From positions 1 through 64,000 of the forward strand of contig NZ_UAUL01000009.1 in the NCBI RefSeq assembly GCF_900456775.1: a DNA stretch of 64,000 nt, written 5' to 3'. The position numbers were made by a program, and so were the translations under genes. The notes under the pieces were generated by a model. That model was not told the origin of the DNA. It ran no database searches and was given only the letters and a program-made list of their open reading frames with translations. Source of the DNA: Sarcina ventriculi. Lineage in GTDB: Bacteria; Bacillota; Clostridia; Clostridiales; Clostridiaceae. Shown piece by piece: positions 1-11,876 of this stretch; position 1 is the first letter of the stretch, and each line of letters begins with the position of its first letter.

Positions 1-2755
<2,755 letters not shown>

Positions 2756-2818
2756 TAATTAACTTTATGTTAATACTTAGTGTAATTTTGAAAGAATATA
2801 TCTTTCAAATACTAATAT

Positions 2819-2893
2819 TCCTCTGTAGCTCAATGGTGGAGCACTCGGCTGTTAACCGATAGGTTGGAGGTTCGAGCCCTCTCGGAGGAGCCA
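2819..2893 (+). tRNA. tRNA-Asn (anticodon GTT)
   Basis: A 75-nt cloverleaf with encoded CCA. The acceptor arms TCCTCTG and CGGAGGA pair with one G-U, the T-loop is GGTTCGAGCC, and the anticodon loop CTGTTAA carries GTT. It lies 63 nt after the 23S 3' end and is probably co-transcribed with the rRNA operon. Confidence 0.95.
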
Positions 2894-2904
2894 ATTTGAT
2901 ATTT

Positions 2905-2937
2905 AAGCTTATAGTAAAATCTATAAGCTTTTTTTAT
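2905..2937 (+). terminator. Rho-independent terminator of the rRNA/tRNA-Asn transcript
   Basis: A perfect 10-bp stem (AAGCTTATAG / CTATAAGCTT) with a 6-nt loop is followed by a T-rich tail, directly downstream of tRNA-Asn. Confidence 0.85.
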
Positions 2938-2971
2938 TATATTATTTATCAATTATCAAGGGAGAATACTT

Positions 2972-3937
2972 ATGAGTAATGTTTATTTTGAGTATGATTT
3001 AGTAGTGATAGGCGGTGGCCCAGCTGGAATGGCATGCGCTATATCTGCTGATAATGAAAATATTAAAAATATACTTTTGATTGAAAGAGAAGAATATTTG
3101 GGGGGAGAATTAAACCAAACAATTCATTGTGGCTATGGAGAAGATATATTTGGTCATAGTGTAACTGGAAGTGAATATGCTCAATATTTTATAGATAGTA
3201 TAAAATTTTCTGATATTCAAGTTAAATTAAATACTACAGCACTTAGTGTAAAAAATGGAAATATGATTTATTATGTAAGTCCAAATGAAGGAATGAAAAT
3301 TATTAAAGCTAAGGTTATAGTATTAGCTACTGGAAGCAGAGAAAAATTTAATTGCAATATTGATATTCCCATTAATAAAATAGCAGGAGTTTATACAATA
3401 GGAGCTGCTCAGAGGTTTATAAATGCTCAAGGATATTTACCGGGTAAAAAAATAGTGATATTAGGTTCTGGAGATAAAGAGATTTTAATAGCTAGGCGTT
3501 TGCTTGTTGAAGGTGCTGAGGTTATAGCTATTATAGAACCATCAAATAAATTAAATTGTAGAACTGATAAAAGTATAAAAATAATAAAAGATTTTAATCT
3601 ATGTATAAAATTAAATCATAATATTATAGATATACTTGGTGATGAGAGAATTAGTGGAGTTGTACTTGCAAGTGATGACAAAATTATGGAGTCCATAGAA
3701 TGTGATTCATTATTAATTTCTTTAAATAGAAGTTCAGAAAGTGAACTTGCTAAAGAATTAAGTTTAGAGATAAATAAAGAAAATGATAGTATATTAGTTA
3801 ATGAAAAATTTGAAACTAGCAGAAAAAATATACTTGCGTGTGGAAATGCAATTCATTGTGATGAATTATCAAAAAAATGCGTAGAAGAAGGTATGAAGGT
3901 TGGGAAAATTGTGAAAGAATATTTAATAAGAAATTAA
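2972..3937 (+). CDS. NAD(P)/FAD-dependent oxidoreductase
   Basis: 321-aa flavoprotein of the two-dinucleotide-binding-domain family. The N-terminal FAD fold begins with VVIGGGPAGMACA (residues about 11-23). An ATG-type motif (VLATGSRE, about 116-123) and a second Rossmann entry (IVILGSG, about 164-170) for a nicotinamide cofactor follow. The C-terminal ILACGNAIH resembles the second FAD-contacting motif. No redox CxxC is visible. The shape resembles the small oxidoreductases encoded beside glycerol-3-phosphate dehydrogenase in clostridia, but no such neighbours exist here, so the substrate is unknown. GGGAG precedes the ATG by 8 nt. It appears to be a single-gene transcript meeting a convergent gene. 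Confidence 0.8.
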   Translation: MSNVYFEYDLVVIGGGPAGMACAISADNENIKNILLIEREEYLGGELNQTIHCGYGEDIFGHSVTGSEYAQYFIDSIKFSDIQVKLNTTALSVKNGNMIYYVSPNEGMKIIKAKVIVLATGSREKFNCNIDIPINKIAGVYTIGAAQRFINAQGYLPGKKIVILGSGDKEILIARRLLVEGAEVIAIIEPSNKLNCRTDKSIKIIKDFNLCIKLNHNIIDILGDERISGVVLASDDKIMESIECDSLLISLNRSSESELAKELSLEINKENDSILVNEKFETSRKNILACGNAIHCDELSKKCVEEGMKVGKIVKEYLIRN

Positions 3938-3953
3938 TATAATTAGTACTTAT

Positions 3954-3984
3954 CCCCTATAAATATTAACGCTATTTATAGGGG
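3954..3984. terminator. Hairpin between convergent genes
   Basis: An 11-bp perfect inverted repeat (CCCCTATAAAT / ATTTATAGGGG) with a 9-nt loop sits between the oxidoreductase and the convergent hydrolase and overlaps the end of the latter. Neither side has a clear T-run, so it may be a transcript-end hairpin rather than a classical terminator. Confidence 0.5.
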
Positions 3985-4565
3985 AAGTTACTGATTAATA
4001 AATTTTTTATTTCATTGAACATTAAATAATTTCCATATTTACTTAAATGAATTCCATCGTTAAAATATATATTTTCTTCTTTAATTAAATTGTAAATATC
4101 TAAAAAATATATGTTATTTAAAATACATAATTTTTCAAGTTCTTTGTTAAGCAAATTTAAATTATTATTTATTTTAATATAATTTATAGAGTCATCCCAA
4201 AGCTTTTGTGCTAATGATTTGAAAGTTTTAGGAGGAGAAAGGATTATAGGGATTATATTATTAAGTAAACAGTCCTTTATCATAATATTTATGTTATCTA
4301 TGATAGAATTCACGCTCCTATTAGATAGGATATCATTAGTTCCACACATTATAATGCAAATTTGTGGTTTGTTTGTTAAAACATCTTTAAAAAATCGAGA
4401 TAAAAGGCCTATTGATGTATCACCGTTTATTCCTTTATTTATAAGATTTAGCTTTAAATCTTCTTTTAATAAATGTGTCCAACTTTCCTTTTGGGGGATG
4501 CCATATCCAAAGGTTAGTGAATCTCCAATGCACACTATTTTACAAGAATTATTCAAATAAATCAT
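3972..4565 (-). CDS. SGNH/GDSL-family hydrolase
   Basis: 197-aa SGNH hydrolase, a probable lipase, esterase or acyl-ester hydrolase of unknown substrate. Block I is IVCIGDSLTFGYG (nucleophile Ser near residue 16), block III is IIMCGTNDI (oxyanion Asn) and block V is DGIHLSKYGN, giving the catalytic Asp-x-x-His. There is no signal peptide, so it is probably cytosolic. The start is preceded by GAGAGGTTAC, 11 nt upstream of ATG. It is transcribed against the flanking oxidoreductase and lies just downstream, on the same strand, of the RusA-like gene. Confidence 0.85.
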   Translation of the reverse strand: MIYLNNSCKIVCIGDSLTFGYGIPQKESWTHLLKEDLKLNLINKGINGDTSIGLLSRFFKDVLTNKPQICIIMCGTNDILSNRSVNSIIDNINIMIKDCLLNNIIPIILSPPKTFKSLAQKLWDDSINYIKINNNLNLLNKELEKLCILNNIYFLDIYNLIKEENIYFNDGIHLSKYGNYLMFNEIKNLLISNFPYK

Positions 4566-4656
4566 TTATTAGTAACCTCTCTTTAATTATTGGTTAAAGT
4601 TAAATTAATATGTAGTAGTTTGCATATAATTTAAATTTCATATTTTTATAATGTTT

Positions 4657-5283
4657 TTAAAAAGTTTTAGATAAGCATTTTCTACATATCACTGTTTTTC
4701 CTTTATTAGCTGTTATAAAATCATTAGATTTTATTGTTTTACCACAAATGGAGCAAGTTTTGTTAGTATCGTTTATAGGCTTAGTAATAGTATTTTTATT
4801 TGTATTTTTTGAAGAAGTTATTTTTTTATTAGATGAATAAATAGTTTTAGGTTTTATAGTAGAGTTTTTTACTATTTTATAATCTATAGAATATTCGCTT
4901 TCACCAAAAAGCTCCAATTCAAATCTAGGATTTTCTTTATCATAAAATTCTTCTATAATTATTCGTCTAATTTGAACATCATTTACTATTAATCCGCTTT
5001 TTTCAATACCGTCGAAAATACTTTTTGTTATATTATTTGTGTCTGGATGGCGTTTTTCACTTTTGTAATAAACTTTTAAAATAGCAATTAATGCTTCATC
5101 TAATACTATGTTTGGATTTTGTATTCTAGCTTCGTAAGATATTTGTTCTTCATAATTGGCATATCTATCATGATATTTCCCAGAATTATTAGGAAGGATA
5201 GCACGCCCTTTAGAATTAAACATTTTAAAATTTGATTTGGAAATAGGAGAGCCTTTAATTATAACTCTTGCGTAACAACTCAT
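4657..5283 (-). CDS. RusA-like Holliday-junction resolvase with C-terminal zinc ribbon
   Basis: 208 aa. The N-terminal ~125 residues match the RusA endodeoxyribonuclease family. The segment RHPDTNNITKSIFDGIEKSG has the characteristic acidic/Asn residues, and the following VNDVQI supplies the next catalytic Asp. A low-complexity Lys/Asn/Thr linker (about 135-170) leads to a C-terminal C-x2-C ... C-x2-C ribbon (TCSICG and ICRKC). RusA proteins resolve Holliday junctions and are usually short (about 120 aa) and prophage-borne; here no phage gene is nearby and the protein has an extra zinc-binding tail. RBS AAAGGAG is 5 nt before ATG. The function in this host is inferred. Confidence 0.75.
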   Translation of the reverse strand: MSCYARVIIKGSPISKSNFKMFNSKGRAILPNNSGKYHDRYANYEEQISYEARIQNPNIVLDEALIAILKVYYKSEKRHPDTNNITKSIFDGIEKSGLIVNDVQIRRIIIEEFYDKENPRFELELFGESEYSIDYKIVKNSTIKPKTIYSSNKKITSSKNTNKNTITKPINDTNKTCSICGKTIKSNDFITANKGKTVICRKCLSKTF

Positions 5284-5412
5284 AATTTCTCCTTTATATA
5301 AAAATTTATAATAATTATAACATATTATTTAAGCCTATACTTTATTGAATGTATAAACACTATGAAGTATAATACAAATTACATAATAAATATAGTTTAC
5401 GAGGTATAAAAA

Positions 5413-6432
5413 ATGGAAAATAAAATAATTTTAGCTATTGAAAGCAGTTGTGATGAAACATCAGCAGCTGTAGTAGTTAATGGTAGAGATGTTTTGTCTA
5501 ACATTATAGCATCTCAAATAGATACACATAAAAAATTTGGAGGAGTAGTTCCAGAGGTTGCATCTAGAATGCATATAGAAGTTATAAATTCAGTAGTTAG
5601 TGAGGCTTTGAAAGTGGCTAATAAAACTTTAGATGATATAGATGCTATTGCAGTAACTTATGGGCCAGGTCTTGTTGGGGCGTTATTAGTTGGTCTTCAG
5701 TATGCTAAGGGGCTTGCTTATTCTTTAAAAAAACCTTTGATTGGGGTAAATCATATTGAAGGACATATAAGTGCAAATTTTATAGAACATAAGGATTTAA
5801 AACCGCCTTTTGTATGTTTAGTAGTCTCAGGAGGACATACTTTTATAGTTCATGTAAAAGATTATGGAAATTATGGGATTATAGGAGAGACTAGGGATGA
5901 TGCAGCAGGAGAAGCGTATGATAAGGTTGCAAGATCTTTAGGACTAGGATATCCTGGGGGACCTAAAATAGATAAATTATCGAAAGAAGGAAATGAAGAT
6001 GCTATTAAATTTCCAAGAGCAAATTTTCATGATAATACTTTAGATTTTTCCTTTAGCGGGGTAAAATCTGCTGTACTTAACTATCTAAATAAAATGGAGA
6101 TGAAAAATGAAAAAATAAATAAAGCAGATGTAGCAGCTAGTTTTCAAAAAGCTGTTGTTGGTGTTTTAACTGATAATGTAATAAAAACGTGTAAAATAAA
6201 GAAAATAGATAAAATAGCTATTGCAGGAGGTGTTGCATCAAATTCTGCTTTAAGAGAAAGTTTAATTAAAGAGGGAAAAAAGAGAAATATAAATGTTCTT
6301 TTTCCAAGTCCTATTTTGTGCACGGATAATGCAGCTATGATAGGAAGTGCTGCTTATTTTGAATTTTTAAGGGGTAATGTAGCTAGTATGGATTTAAATG
6401 CTAAACCTAATTTGAGATTGGGGGAAAGATAA
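5413..6432 (+). CDS. tsaD: tRNA N6-threonylcarbamoyladenosine transferase TsaD
   Basis: 339-aa Kae1/Gcp/TsaD ASKHA-fold enzyme. It transfers the threonylcarbamoyl group to A37 of ANN-decoding tRNAs, working with TsaB and TsaE (60.7-61.8 kb) and using TC-AMP made by TsaC (27.1 kb). The sequence shows the N-terminal [12 protein letters not shown] phosphate loop, the metal-binding HIEGH (His114 and His118), SGGHT, and the C-terminal metal Asp in CTDNAAM. Length is normal for the family. RBS GAGGT precedes the ATG. It is divergent from the RusA-like gene, with both promoters in the 129-bp gap. Confidence 0.96.
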   Translation: MENKIILAIESSCDETSAAVVVNGRDVLSNIIASQIDTHKKFGGVVPEVASRMHIEVINSVVSEALKVANKTLDDIDAIAVTYGPGLVGALLVGLQYAKGLAYSLKKPLIGVNHIEGHISANFIEHKDLKPPFVCLVVSGGHTFIVHVKDYGNYGIIGETRDDAAGEAYDKVARSLGLGYPGGPKIDKLSKEGNEDAIKFPRANFHDNTLDFSFSGVKSAVLNYLNKMEMKNEKINKADVAASFQKAVVGVLTDNVIKTCKIKKIDKIAIAGGVASNSALRESLIKEGKKRNINVLFPSPILCTDNAAMIGSAAYFEFLRGNVASMDLNAKPNLRLGER

Positions 6433-6479
6433 TAGGGTTATTTTATATTGTATAAAAATAAATGGAATAAAATAATAAA

Positions 6480-6499
6480 TATGACATAAAAATGTCATA
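6480..6499. promoter_or_regulatory. Inverted repeat upstream of the HtrA-like gene
   Basis: A perfect 8-bp inverted repeat TATGACAT-AAAA-ATGTCATA lies 75 nt before the protease start. It has operator-like symmetry and no T-tail, so it does not look like a terminator. The binding protein is unknown. Confidence 0.35.
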
Positions 6500-6573
6500 A
6501 ATTACTGATAATATATAATTAAAGAAAAGAGTTAGTGTAAGGAGTTTAATTAGTGTTTTAGGAGGATTATATT

Positions 6574-7734
6574 ATGAGTAAATTCCACAATAATAATGAA
6601 AATAATTGTTTAGATAAAAATAGAAAATTTAAAAAATCAATTTCTTTTATTGCTGGTGGTTTAGTATGTGCTATGTTAGGTGGAGTAACTGGAGGATATG
6701 GAGTTTACTATATGGTTAAATCTGATACTGAAATAAGTGATGGATCTAATAAAAGTAGCGTATATGGTTCAGGAACAAATTCAACTACTACTAATACATC
6801 AAAGGAGTTTACAAGTTCAAGTGGTTCTTTAACGATTGCAGAGGTTGTAAAGATGGTTGCACCTGCTGTAGTTGGTGTTGATGCTACAATAAACTCAACA
6901 TCTGGGACTTCTAACAGCTTAGGATCAGGTTTTATAATAAGTGAAGAGGGTCTTGTTGTGACTAATTATCATGTTATAGAAGGGGCAACAAGTGTTAATG
7001 TAGTGTTAAGTACTGGAAAGGAAGTAAGTGCAGAGGTTGTAAACTACGATTCTACTGAAGATTTAGCAGTACTTAAAGTAACAGATGATATAGAAATGCC
7101 AGGTGTTGCGAATCTTGGAGATTCTTCATCAGTTGAAACTGGGGAAGAGGTAATTGCTATTGGAAATCCTCTTGGAAAAGAATTTAGTGAAACTGTAACT
7201 AGTGGTATAGTAAGTTCTGCAAATAGAACGATAACAAAGAATGATTCAAGTACAGTTGAATATATTCAAACAGATGCGGCTATAAACTCAGGAAATAGTG
7301 GAGGCCCACTTATAAATTCACAAGGTCAAGTTATAGGTATAAATACAGCAAAAGAGGTAGGGGAAGGCATAGAAGGTATAGGTTTTTCAATTCCTATAAA
7401 TGTTCTTACAGAAAAATTGGAGGATTTATCTAAACCAATGCTTTTATTAGGTATAACCGGAAGAACTATAGATGAAACTACAGCTAAGTTTAGAAATTTG
7501 CCAAAAGGAGTTTATGTAGTTACAGTATCAGAATATAGTGCAGCTGAAAAGGCAGGGCTACAAAGTGGTGATGTAATAACAAAATTTGGAGGAAATAAAA
7601 TAACAAGTATAGATGAATTAAATACGTATAAACAAAATTATAGTAGTGGTGATACTGTAAGCATGACTGTATCAAGAAATGGAAAAAATATTACATTAAA
7701 TGTGGTGTTAGAAGCTAGTGCCAATTTAAATTAA
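6574..7734 (+). CDS. HtrA/DegP-type trypsin-like serine protease with PDZ domain
   Basis: 386-aa membrane-anchored protease for quality control of exported proteins. A short basic N-terminus and one transmembrane segment (about residues 24-48) precede a Ser/Thr/Gly-rich linker (about 54-90). The trypsin domain follows with His133 (TNYHV), Asp163 (STEDLAVL) and Ser242 (NSGNSGGP). A single PDZ domain covers about 290-382 (GVYVVTVSEYSAAEKAG). The domain order matches Bacillus HtrA/HtrB. AGGAGG lies 8 nt upstream of ATG. An inverted repeat in the leader may be an operator. Confidence 0.93.
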   Translation: MSKFHNNNENNCLDKNRKFKKSISFIAGGLVCAMLGGVTGGYGVYYMVKSDTEISDGSNKSSVYGSGTNSTTTNTSKEFTSSSGSLTIAEVVKMVAPAVVGVDATINSTSGTSNSLGSGFIISEEGLVVTNYHVIEGATSVNVVLSTGKEVSAEVVNYDSTEDLAVLKVTDDIEMPGVANLGDSSSVETGEEVIAIGNPLGKEFSETVTSGIVSSANRTITKNDSSTVEYIQTDAAINSGNSGGPLINSQGQVIGINTAKEVGEGIEGIGFSIPINVLTEKLEDLSKPMLLLGITGRTIDETTAKFRNLPKGVYVVTVSEYSAAEKAGLQSGDVITKFGGNKITSIDELNTYKQNYSSGDTVSMTVSRNGKNITLNVVLEASANLN

Positions 7735-7762
7735 TGAAGAATATAAAATAGATTATTAAATA

Positions 7763-7806
7763 AAATTAAAGCCATATTAAATTTATATTAATATGGCTTT
7801 AATTTT
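7763..7806. terminator. Bidirectional terminator
   Basis: A long, almost perfect hairpin (AAATTAAAGCCATATTAA / TTAATATGGCTTTAATTT) with T-rich flanks on the + strand lies between the convergent htrA-like and glycosyltransferase genes. Confidence 0.8.
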
Positions 7807-8944
7807 ATTTATCTTTTTTACCTAATTTATAAAATGTTTTATAAGAATTTAAGGTTTTTTTAGCTGTTTTTTCCCAAGTGAAATTTTTACTGTTTTCAAA
7901 GCCTTCGTTTCCTAATGCATGTCTTAATTTATCATTATTTAAAAGCGTAACTAGTCTATTTTCTAAATCGTGTTTATTATTTGGTTCTATTAAAACATAA
8001 GGGTTTTTAACCACTTCAGGGATAGATGTTATATTGGTGCTTATTATTGGTGTTTTACAACTCATGGCCTCTAAGGGAGGAAGTCCAAAGCCTTCATAAA
8101 GTGATGGATAAACAAATAGTTCTGAAGCGTTATATAATACTGGTAAGAAACTATCTTCTACAAAGCCAATAAATTTAATATGGTTTCTTCCTTCTAAATT
8201 GTTTGAGTATTCTTTTAACTTTAGTCCTTCATCTTTTAAAGAACCTGCTATAACTAAATCAAATTCTCCGTTTAATGATGAAAAGATATTGTTAAATACA
8301 TCTATTAAAAGTTTAACATTTTTTCTTAGACTAAAACCACCAAGATATAGTACAAATGGGTTGTTTATATTAAATTTAGCTACCATTTCTTGTTTGCATT
8401 TTCTTTTATCTAGGGGTTTAAAATTTTTGTTTGCGGCAAGTGGTGTTACGATTATTCTTTCACTTGGAAATGAAGGGAAAAATTTTAATATATCTTTTTT
8501 GGAGTATTCTGACACAGTAAGTATACCATCTGCATTATTTATTATAGCAGGCATATCTTTTAGAAAGTTTTTTAGATAGTTTTTTCCTACTGTTTCTGGA
8601 AGAACATATGGAATTAAATCATGAATAGTTACGATTTTTAAAAAATCTCCTTTTTCATTTAGTCCTATTCCATTTTGAGGGACATGGTATAAATCAATAG
8701 ATTCTTTATTTGCATAAAGTGGAATATAATAATCTTCAAAAAAGTGTTGATGTTTTTTTGAAGACATAATAATTTTTGTATTATCTTTATTAAAAGCTTC
8801 TTCTTTTCCTCCAGAGCAAAATAAGTGAAACTTATCATTAGAATTATTTATATTAATCATAGATTCTATTAGATTAAAGGTATATGTACCAATACCAGTA
8901 CCATTATACCAAGATGCACCTCTAGCATCTAAGAGTATTTTCAT
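7805..8944 (-). CDS. GT4-family glycosyltransferase, CotSA-like
   Basis: 379-aa GT-B fold retaining glycosyltransferase. The N-terminal domain starts MKILLDARGASWYNGTGIG, and the C-terminal donor-binding domain contains LFVYPSLYEGFGLPPLEAM, the E-x7-E motif of GT4 enzymes. The chosen ATG (8944) has GGAG 11 nt upstream; a frame start 27 nt earlier adds nine residues unlike the family. It is paralogous to the gene at 11875-13002 and, like it, is interleaved with CotS-type genes. In Bacillus, the GT4 protein CotSA is encoded next to CotS and is a coat protein. By analogy this enzyme probably glycosylates a spore-surface component; sugar and acceptor are unknown. Confidence 0.82.
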   Translation of the reverse strand: MKILLDARGASWYNGTGIGTYTFNLIESMININNSNDKFHLFCSGGKEEAFNKDNTKIIMSSKKHQHFFEDYYIPLYANKESIDLYHVPQNGIGLNEKGDFLKIVTIHDLIPYVLPETVGKNYLKNFLKDMPAIINNADGILTVSEYSKKDILKFFPSFPSERIIVTPLAANKNFKPLDKRKCKQEMVAKFNINNPFVLYLGGFSLRKNVKLLIDVFNNIFSSLNGEFDLVIAGSLKDEGLKLKEYSNNLEGRNHIKFIGFVEDSFLPVLYNASELFVYPSLYEGFGLPPLEAMSCKTPIISTNITSIPEVVKNPYVLIEPNNKHDLENRLVTLLNNDKLRHALGNEGFENSKNFTWEKTAKKTLNSYKTFYKLGKKDK

Positions 8945-9063
8945 AAGGTAAACATCTCCAAAAATATTCATATAATAAATAATATTATAAAAAGATGTTA
9001 GATGTGAATATAAGTAATATAAAAAAATATATAATATAATGAATCAATATTTAAGGATAGTAT

Positions 9064-10056
9064 ATGGATTATGTTTATATTAAAAACTTAGTTGAGGAAA
9101 AATATAGTATTAATGTACAAAGTGTAGAAAAGATAAAAAATGTTTATAAAATAATAGATAATAGTAATTCTAAATTTTGTTTAAAGGTAATAGGATATGA
9201 ATATCCTCATTTTTATTTTATAATTTCAGCAATGGAACATTTAAAAAATAATAATTATAAGAATATATTAGAAATAATAAATACTACTGATAATAAAAAT
9301 TATATTAAAATTAAGGATAAATTTGCTTATTTAACTAAATGGATAGATTCTAGAGAATTAAATTATGATAACCCTGTGGATTTAGAGCTGGCAACGATAA
9401 ATTTAGCCAAGCTTCATAGGGGGAGTGAAGGGTTTTCAATAAATTCAAAGATGAAGCCGAGAATTTATTGGGGGAATTGGATAAAAAATTTTCAAACTAG
9501 AGGAAATGAAATATTAGATTTTAAAAAAAGAATATATCAAAAGTCATATAAATCAGAATTTGATTTATTATATTTAGATATTATAATTGAACAATTAGAA
9601 AGTGTTGAAAATTGTATAATAAACTTAAAAAAAAGTGGATATATGAGTCTTATGTCTAGGCAAGTTATGAGGAGAGGATTTTGTCATCATGATTATGCGC
9701 ATCATAATGTTTTATTAGACAGTAATAATGAAATAAGAATAATTGATTTTGACTATTGTATATTGGATACTTACCTTCATGATTTAGGAAGTCTTTGTAT
9801 AAGAGTTATGAAAGATGGCAAGTGGGATATTAATAAATTTAAAAAAATAATTAATGATTACTCAATGGTTAAAAGTATTACGGATGAAGAAATTAAAATT
9901 TTAAAATATTTTATTATGTTTCCACAAGCTTATTGGCAGTTAGGTATTCAATATTATTGGGAACAACAGCCATGGAAAGAAGAGGTGTTTATAAATAAGT
10001 TATTAAAGTATATAAACGATATAGAGATGAGGAAAGAATTTATTGAACAATTATAG
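9064..10056 (+). CDS. CotS-family spore coat protein (aminoglycoside-phosphotransferase fold)
   Basis: 330-aa protein of the CotS/CotI/YutH family, which has the choline kinase/APH fold. The catalytic loop FCHHDYAHHNVL includes His-His-Asp210 and the metal-binding Asn, followed by the DFG-equivalent IIDFDY. The N-lobe is short with no obvious glycine loop. Family members are coat-associated kinases or pseudokinases; the catalytic residues look intact here. It is first in a three-gene + strand run with close spacing (20 and 12 nt), so probably one operon. Confidence 0.85.
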   Translation: MDYVYIKNLVEEKYSINVQSVEKIKNVYKIIDNSNSKFCLKVIGYEYPHFYFIISAMEHLKNNNYKNILEIINTTDNKNYIKIKDKFAYLTKWIDSRELNYDNPVDLELATINLAKLHRGSEGFSINSKMKPRIYWGNWIKNFQTRGNEILDFKKRIYQKSYKSEFDLLYLDIIIEQLESVENCIINLKKSGYMSLMSRQVMRRGFCHHDYAHHNVLLDSNNEIRIIDFDYCILDTYLHDLGSLCIRVMKDGKWDINKFKKIINDYSMVKSITDEEIKILKYFIMFPQAYWQLGIQYYWEQQPWKEEVFINKLLKYINDIEMRKEFIEQL

Positions 10057-10076
10057 AGTATAATTGGGGTGATTGT

Positions 10077-10772
10077 ATGAATATGAGTAATGAATTAGTG
10101 AAATTTTTAAATGATAGTGGGATATTCATTGCTGAAAAGAGAAAAAAACAAAATAATAATAGTTTTGATAATGATATAGATAATTTAATTCAAATACAAA
10201 AAATATTATTAAATTACGATAAGCCATACAGTTTAGGTATTCCTAATGTTATATGGAAGGATATAGAAACATTTAAAGTGTGGAATAGAAGGGGAAGACG
10301 GCTTATTAAAAATTATAATTTTAATGAACTTGAAAATGTGGTGAGAAAAGCTGAAATTGCAATAGATACAATATATCAAAGTTCATATTTAAATCTTATA
10401 CATAGATCAATGAGAAATAATGAAATATGTGTAGGAAAAGTATCTTCAAATAATATTTGGAAAGATGGAAACATAAATATATTTGATTTAAGTAAAATGG
10501 CATTTAATTTAATAGAGCATGATTGTTATAAGTATCTTTTTAAGTATAGAAAAAGAAAGAATTCTTTAGATTGTAACAAGATAATAAATTCTTTTATAAA
10601 GAGCCACAATTTAGATAATGATAGTAAGATATATATAGAAAATTTGTTGTCATACCCTTATGATTCAATGAAAATTATACAAAAGAAATATTTAATGCAA
10701 AGGTTAGATAAAGAAGAAATTTTTAAGAAATCAGAATTTTTGACGAATTTATATAACAATGATTTGATTTAG
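10077..10772 (+). CDS. Degenerate CotS-related protein (probable pseudokinase)
   Basis: 231 aa, shorter than its neighbours (330-345 aa). By eye, residues about 104-200 align with the CotS C-lobe: EICVGKVSSNNIWKDGNINI sits where the gene before has FCHHDYAHHNVLLD...IRI, and the helices after it (IEHDCYKYL) match LHDLGSL. The catalytic His-His-Asp is replaced by Val-Gly-Lys, while one metal-site Asn and an Asp in IFDLSK may persist. The N-lobe is reduced. The reading frame is open with its own RBS (GGGGTGAT), so it is a divergent gene rather than an obvious pseudogene. The relationship is inferred from alignment by eye and position. Confidence 0.6.
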   Translation: MNMSNELVKFLNDSGIFIAEKRKKQNNNSFDNDIDNLIQIQKILLNYDKPYSLGIPNVIWKDIETFKVWNRRGRRLIKNYNFNELENVVRKAEIAIDTIYQSSYLNLIHRSMRNNEICVGKVSSNNIWKDGNINIFDLSKMAFNLIEHDCYKYLFKYRKRKNSLDCNKIINSFIKSHNLDNDSKIYIENLLSYPYDSMKIIQKKYLMQRLDKEEIFKKSEFLTNLYNNDLI

Positions 10773-10784
10773 GGGTGGATTATT

Positions 10785-11822
10785 ATGGGGAAGGTAAGGT
10801 ATAGCGATGAAAAATATTTGTGTGGATATGATTTGTCAGTAGATTTTTTTGAAAGTTTAGGGTTGGATGTTATTGATTTGTGGCCTAATAGAAATATTTA
10901 TGTTTTGGATACTAAGCAAGGGAAAAAAATTTTAAAAATGATAGAGTATCCAATTGCTAGACTTGATTTTATTTGTAGGAGTATAGATTATATAAAAAAG
11001 GATTATCCATATATCTTAAATATAAATACTCTTCCAAATGGTGATAAGTATATTAATTGGAAGAATAAAACGTATATATTGATGGACTTAATAGAAGGTG
11101 TGGAATGTGATGTTGCAAATCCCATAGAATTAGAAAGAACAGCAAAGGCAATAGCATTAATGCATAAAGCATCAGATGGATTTTTAACAACTTTATCGAA
11201 TAAAGAGATAATGAACAATTTAGGAAATTACTATTTAGAGAAAAAATTTGATGAAGATAAAAGGGCGTTACTAAAATTTAAAGAAGATGTTTTAAGTTTT
11301 AAATATAAGAATGAATTTGATGAAATATTTATAAATAACGTTGATAGAAATATTAAGAAGATAGATTTTTGTATCGATTTATTAAAAAATAGCAAATATT
11401 ACTCTCTTTGGAATAACAATAATTATATAGTTGCTTCCCATAATGATTTAGCTTATCATAATATAATAATTAGGGATAATAAAGTATATTTTATAGATTT
11501 TGATTATTTAAAAATAGATATTAGAGCAAAAGATATAAGTGATTTTATAATTAAAACCATAAAAAGATTTGGATTTAGTGTAGAGATGTGTGATTCTATA
11601 ATTTGTAATTATGATAAAGTAAGTAGATTAACTAAAGAAGAATTAGAAATTATGTATATATATATGATGTATCCATCTGACTTTACTATTTTATCTATAG
11701 AATATTATAAAAAACTTAAAGAATGGAGTTATGAATCATATCTTTATAAGTTTAAAAATAAGTTGAGCTATGAAAAAGAAAAAAAAGAAACTTTAGAATA
11801 TTATAAAAACAATTATTTATAA
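10785..11822 (+). CDS. CotS-family spore coat protein
   Basis: 345-aa CotS/APH-fold protein. The catalytic loop is ASHNDLAYHNIII with Asp221 and the downstream Asn, then VYFIDFDYLKID. The first catalytic-loop His is Ser here (SHND instead of HHD). It begins 12 nt after the degenerate relative, with RBS AGGGGTGG, and ends before a strong bidirectional terminator. It probably acts in coat assembly in the mother cell. Whether it phosphorylates anything is unknown. Confidence 0.83.
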   Translation: MGKVRYSDEKYLCGYDLSVDFFESLGLDVIDLWPNRNIYVLDTKQGKKILKMIEYPIARLDFICRSIDYIKKDYPYILNINTLPNGDKYINWKNKTYILMDLIEGVECDVANPIELERTAKAIALMHKASDGFLTTLSNKEIMNNLGNYYLEKKFDEDKRALLKFKEDVLSFKYKNEFDEIFINNVDRNIKKIDFCIDLLKNSKYYSLWNNNNYIVASHNDLAYHNIIIRDNKVYFIDFDYLKIDIRAKDISDFIIKTIKRFGFSVEMCDSIICNYDKVSRLTKEELEIMYIYMMYPSDFTILSIEYYKKLKEWSYESYLYKFKNKLSYEKEKKETLEYYKNNYL

Positions 11823-11831
11823 TAAAAAAAT

Positions 11832-11876
11832 AAGCACATGTTTATTTGAGTTAATCATGTGCTTTTTATATTTTTT
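11832..11876. terminator. Bidirectional terminator
   Basis: A perfect 9-bp stem (AAGCACATG / CATGTGCTT) with a 15-nt loop has T-rich sequence after it on the + strand and A-rich sequence before it, serving the two convergent genes. Confidence 0.8.
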
